The notes under the pieces are model-generated. The model was not told where the DNA came from, did not search any database, and saw nothing but the letters and a program-made list of their open reading frames with translations. Below, piece after piece: positions 5,191 to 6,624 of a stretch of 6,624 nt of DNA (positions within the stretch are counted from its first letter, which is position 1; the number at the start of each line of letters is the position of its first letter). Made by a program: the position numbers and the translations under genes. The DNA comes from an uncultured Lachnospiraceae bacterium (GTDB taxonomy: Bacteria; Bacillota; Clostridia; Lachnospirales; Lachnospiraceae): contig CACZNZ010000194.1 in NCBI GenBank assembly GCA_902782625.1, positions 1 through 6,624 on the forward strand, read 5' to 3'.

Positions 5191-5711
5191 GTTTCATCCT
5201 CCATGCTGATCGTAATGGTCACATCGCCACTCCCAAGCAGTTCTTCCATTTCTTCTGCCGTTTTATCTGTAACATGGCCAAGCCTTGTATAATCCCAGGA
5301 ATTGGATCCATAGAACACGACAAGCTGATTCTCGGAATAAAGAACGATATCTCCTGCCTCCGTTGTCATCTGTTCGTCGTTGGCCGGAAGGTCCTGTCCA
5401 ATGGGCCCAACCTGTTCGAATCCACCATACATGGACATCGTGATTTCAAGCCCTTTCGAAGCTAACTCCCTGAGTGCTTCTACCGACTCATTGTCTTCCC
5501 ATGCAACAGCGACGTTCGTTCCATTTATGGACATTTTCATTTCCGTCATTTCTTTTTCTGTTTCTGTAGTCTGTTCAGTTTCCTGTGAACCCTGTACCGT
5601 ACTGGCCTCTGTTTGTTTGGGCTGATCCGGCTCTGTCTCTTTCTTTCCGCAACCGGTAAAAACCGAAACGATAATCATGATACACAGTAAAATGTTTATA
5701 ATCTTTCTCAT
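5187..5711 (-). CDS. Cyclophilin-like lipoprotein, acidic paralogue
   Basis: A 174-residue predicted lipoprotein. Residues 1-21 are the signal peptide, with VFTGC as lipobox (Cys21). Residues 22-57 form a flexible, Glu/Thr/Gln-rich linker that would hold the domain away from the membrane. Residues 58-172 are a cyclophilin-like domain with SMYGGFEQVGPIGQDLP (93-109), AGDIVLYSENQLVVFY (119-134) and YTRLGHV (141-147), motifs common to stand-alone cyclophilin-like fold proteins of Firmicutes. The protein is acidic overall. It overlaps the hydrolase stop upstream and the basic paralogue start downstream, both as ATGA; a GAGG lies about 9 bases before its ATG. The family has no settled biochemical role and is often found beside flavodoxins, hydrolases and oxidoreductases. 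Confidence 0.88.
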   Translation of the reverse strand: MRKIINILLCIMIIVSVFTGCGKKETEPDQPKQTEASTVQGSQETEQTTETEKEMTEMKMSINGTNVAVAWEDNESVEALRELASKGLEITMSMYGGFEQVGPIGQDLPANDEQMTTEAGDIVLYSENQLVVFYGSNSWDYTRLGHVTDKTAEEMEELLGSGDVTITISMEDET

Positions 5712-6624
5712 TTCAGATATTCCTCAAAGAACGCTGTCATTTTGTCAAAAGGAATGTAGTCATGATCTCCGCCGTCATAGAGATCGGTATGAACGGCATC
5801 GGGGATGATCATCAGTTCTTTGTTATCTCCTTTCAGCAGCTTGAAGGTATCCTTGCTCATATAACAGGAATGTGCTTTTTCACCGTGGATCATAAGTACT
5901 GCACTGTCGATCTCGCCCGCGTAAGTAAACAGCCTTGTATTGGCAAGAGATGTGCCGGCAGTTACTGCCCAGCCATCATTGGAATTCAGAGAGCGGGCAT
6001 GGTAGCCTCGATCAGTTTTATAATAATCGTAATAATCTTTAACAAAGAAAGGCGCATCTTCCGGAAGCGGGTCTACTACGCCGCCTGCTTTTGCAAAGCT
6101 GCCATTCCTGTAGTCTTGCGTACGCTGTTTATTTACGGCATCTCTTGCTGCCTTTCTGGCTTCTTTGCTGTCTTCAGAGTCGAAATATCCGTTCCCTGCT
6201 ATGCGGGACATATCATACATGGTGGATGTGACTGTCGCCTTGATCCTTGTGTCATAACATGCAGTCTGTAATGCCATTCCGCCCCAGCCGCAGATTCCGA
6301 TGATTCCGATCCGTTCCGGATCCACATTGTCCTGGACAGAAAGAAAATCTACTGCTGCCTGAAAATCTTCTACATTGACATCAGGGGAATGCATCGCACG
6401 CGGGAATCCGCCGGATTCTCCGGTAAATGACGGGTCAAATGCGATCGCAAGAAAACCACGTTCTGCCATCGTCTGTGCATACAGCCCCGAAGACTGTTCT
6501 TTACATGCGCCAAATGGACCGGATACAGCGATCGCCGGAAGCTTTCCTTCCACATTTTTCGGAACATACATGTCTGCCGCAAGTGTAATACCAAAGTGAT
6601 TTACGAATGTCACCTTGGAGTGCT
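5708..6624 (-). CDS. Alpha/beta hydrolase with cysteine nucleophile (5' end outside the window)
   Basis: The frame stays open to the right edge (codons for H-S-K precede the GTG at 6613), and the segment KVTFVNHFGITLAADMYVP is normally internal in this family, so GTG 6613 is probably not the start. Residue numbers here count that GTG as 1. The nucleophile elbow is GICGWGG (106-112), with C108 in place of the usual Ser as in dienelactone-hydrolase-like enzymes. PFGACKEQ (33-40) probably forms the oxyanion region and H275 (PDAVHTDLYD) is the catalytic His. The acid is probably in the GEIDSAVLMIHGEKAHS segment (233-249). YYDYYKTDRGYHARSLNS (194-211) lies in a family-specific insertion. There is no signal peptide in view and the enzyme is probably cytoplasmic. 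The substrate is unknown; Cys-type relatives cleave lactones, esters or thioesters. Its stop overlaps the first lipoprotein as ATGA. Confidence 0.9.
   Translation of the reverse strand, partial: HSKVTFVNHFGITLAADMYVPKNVEGKLPAIAVSGPFGACKEQSSGLYAQTMAERGFLAIAFDPSFTGESGGFPRAMHSPDVNVEDFQAAVDFLSVQDNVDPERIGIIGICGWGGMALQTACYDTRIKATVTSTMYDMSRIAGNGYFDSEDSKEARKAARDAVNKQRTQDYRNGSFAKAGGVVDPLPEDAPFFVKDYYDYYKTDRGYHARSLNSNDGWAVTAGTSLANTRLFTYAGEIDSAVLMIHGEKAHSCYMSKDTFKLLKGDNKELMIIPDAVHTDLYDGGDHDYIPFDKMTAFFEEYLK

Noticed and set aside
5762..6271. Plus-strand open frame of 169 codons
   Set aside because: Antisense to the alpha/beta hydrolase, with no start signal or family resemblance.

Overview
The window carries nine protein-coding genes. 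All lie on the minus strand, so the region is read from right to left, and two are cut by the window edges. Moderate GC, purine-rich Shine-Dalgarno sequences (AAGGAGG, AAAAGGAGA), U-tract hairpin terminators and the gene families present point to a Gram-positive anaerobe of the Clostridia, most likely a Lachnospiraceae-type gut bacterium. That placement is an inference from family knowledge, not a measured match.

Right block (6624 to 2999) is one tightly packed operon. It encodes an alpha/beta hydrolase with a cysteine nucleophile (5' end outside the window), two small cyclophilin-like lipoproteins, a lipoprotein that fuses a cyclophilin-like domain to a flavodoxin domain, and a maltose/galactoside-type hexapeptide acetyltransferase. 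Three of the four junctions are 4-base ATGA stop/start overlaps and the fourth is a 27-base gap with a good ribosome binding site. Three consecutive genes carry versions of the same cyclophilin-like fold, so the cluster looks partly built by duplication. It seems to join a membrane-anchored, extracytoplasmic module to two cytoplasmic enzymes acting on unknown small substrates.

The 3002-2857 stretch holds a near-consensus promoter (TTGACA, 17 bases, TATATT) at the very end of the acetyltransferase gene, followed about 100 bases later by a strong intrinsic terminator. Together they define a short transcription unit of about 110 nt that contains only a 15-codon ORF. It is a candidate small RNA or leader.

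Middle block (2795-2130): an unrecognised 130-residue protein, then a 62-residue BFD-type [2Fe-2S] ferredoxin. The ferredoxin has its own promoter, and a perfect 12-bp Fur-like palindrome overlaps the -35. It ends at a symmetric terminator hairpin.

Left block (2031-1) is a metal-handling operon: a perfect TATAAT promoter with an inverted repeat just past the predicted start of transcription, a ZIP-family metal transporter, a small DUF6110-like single-span membrane protein, and a P1B-type heavy-metal ATPase running off the left edge. The last two overlap by ATGA. The small protein has the same architecture and setting as mycobacterial PacL (DUF1490) partners of metal P-type ATPases.

No rRNA, tRNA, CRISPR array or mobile element was seen. 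The largest stretches without a recognised gene are 1915-2129 and 2796-2998, both filled with regulatory signals.
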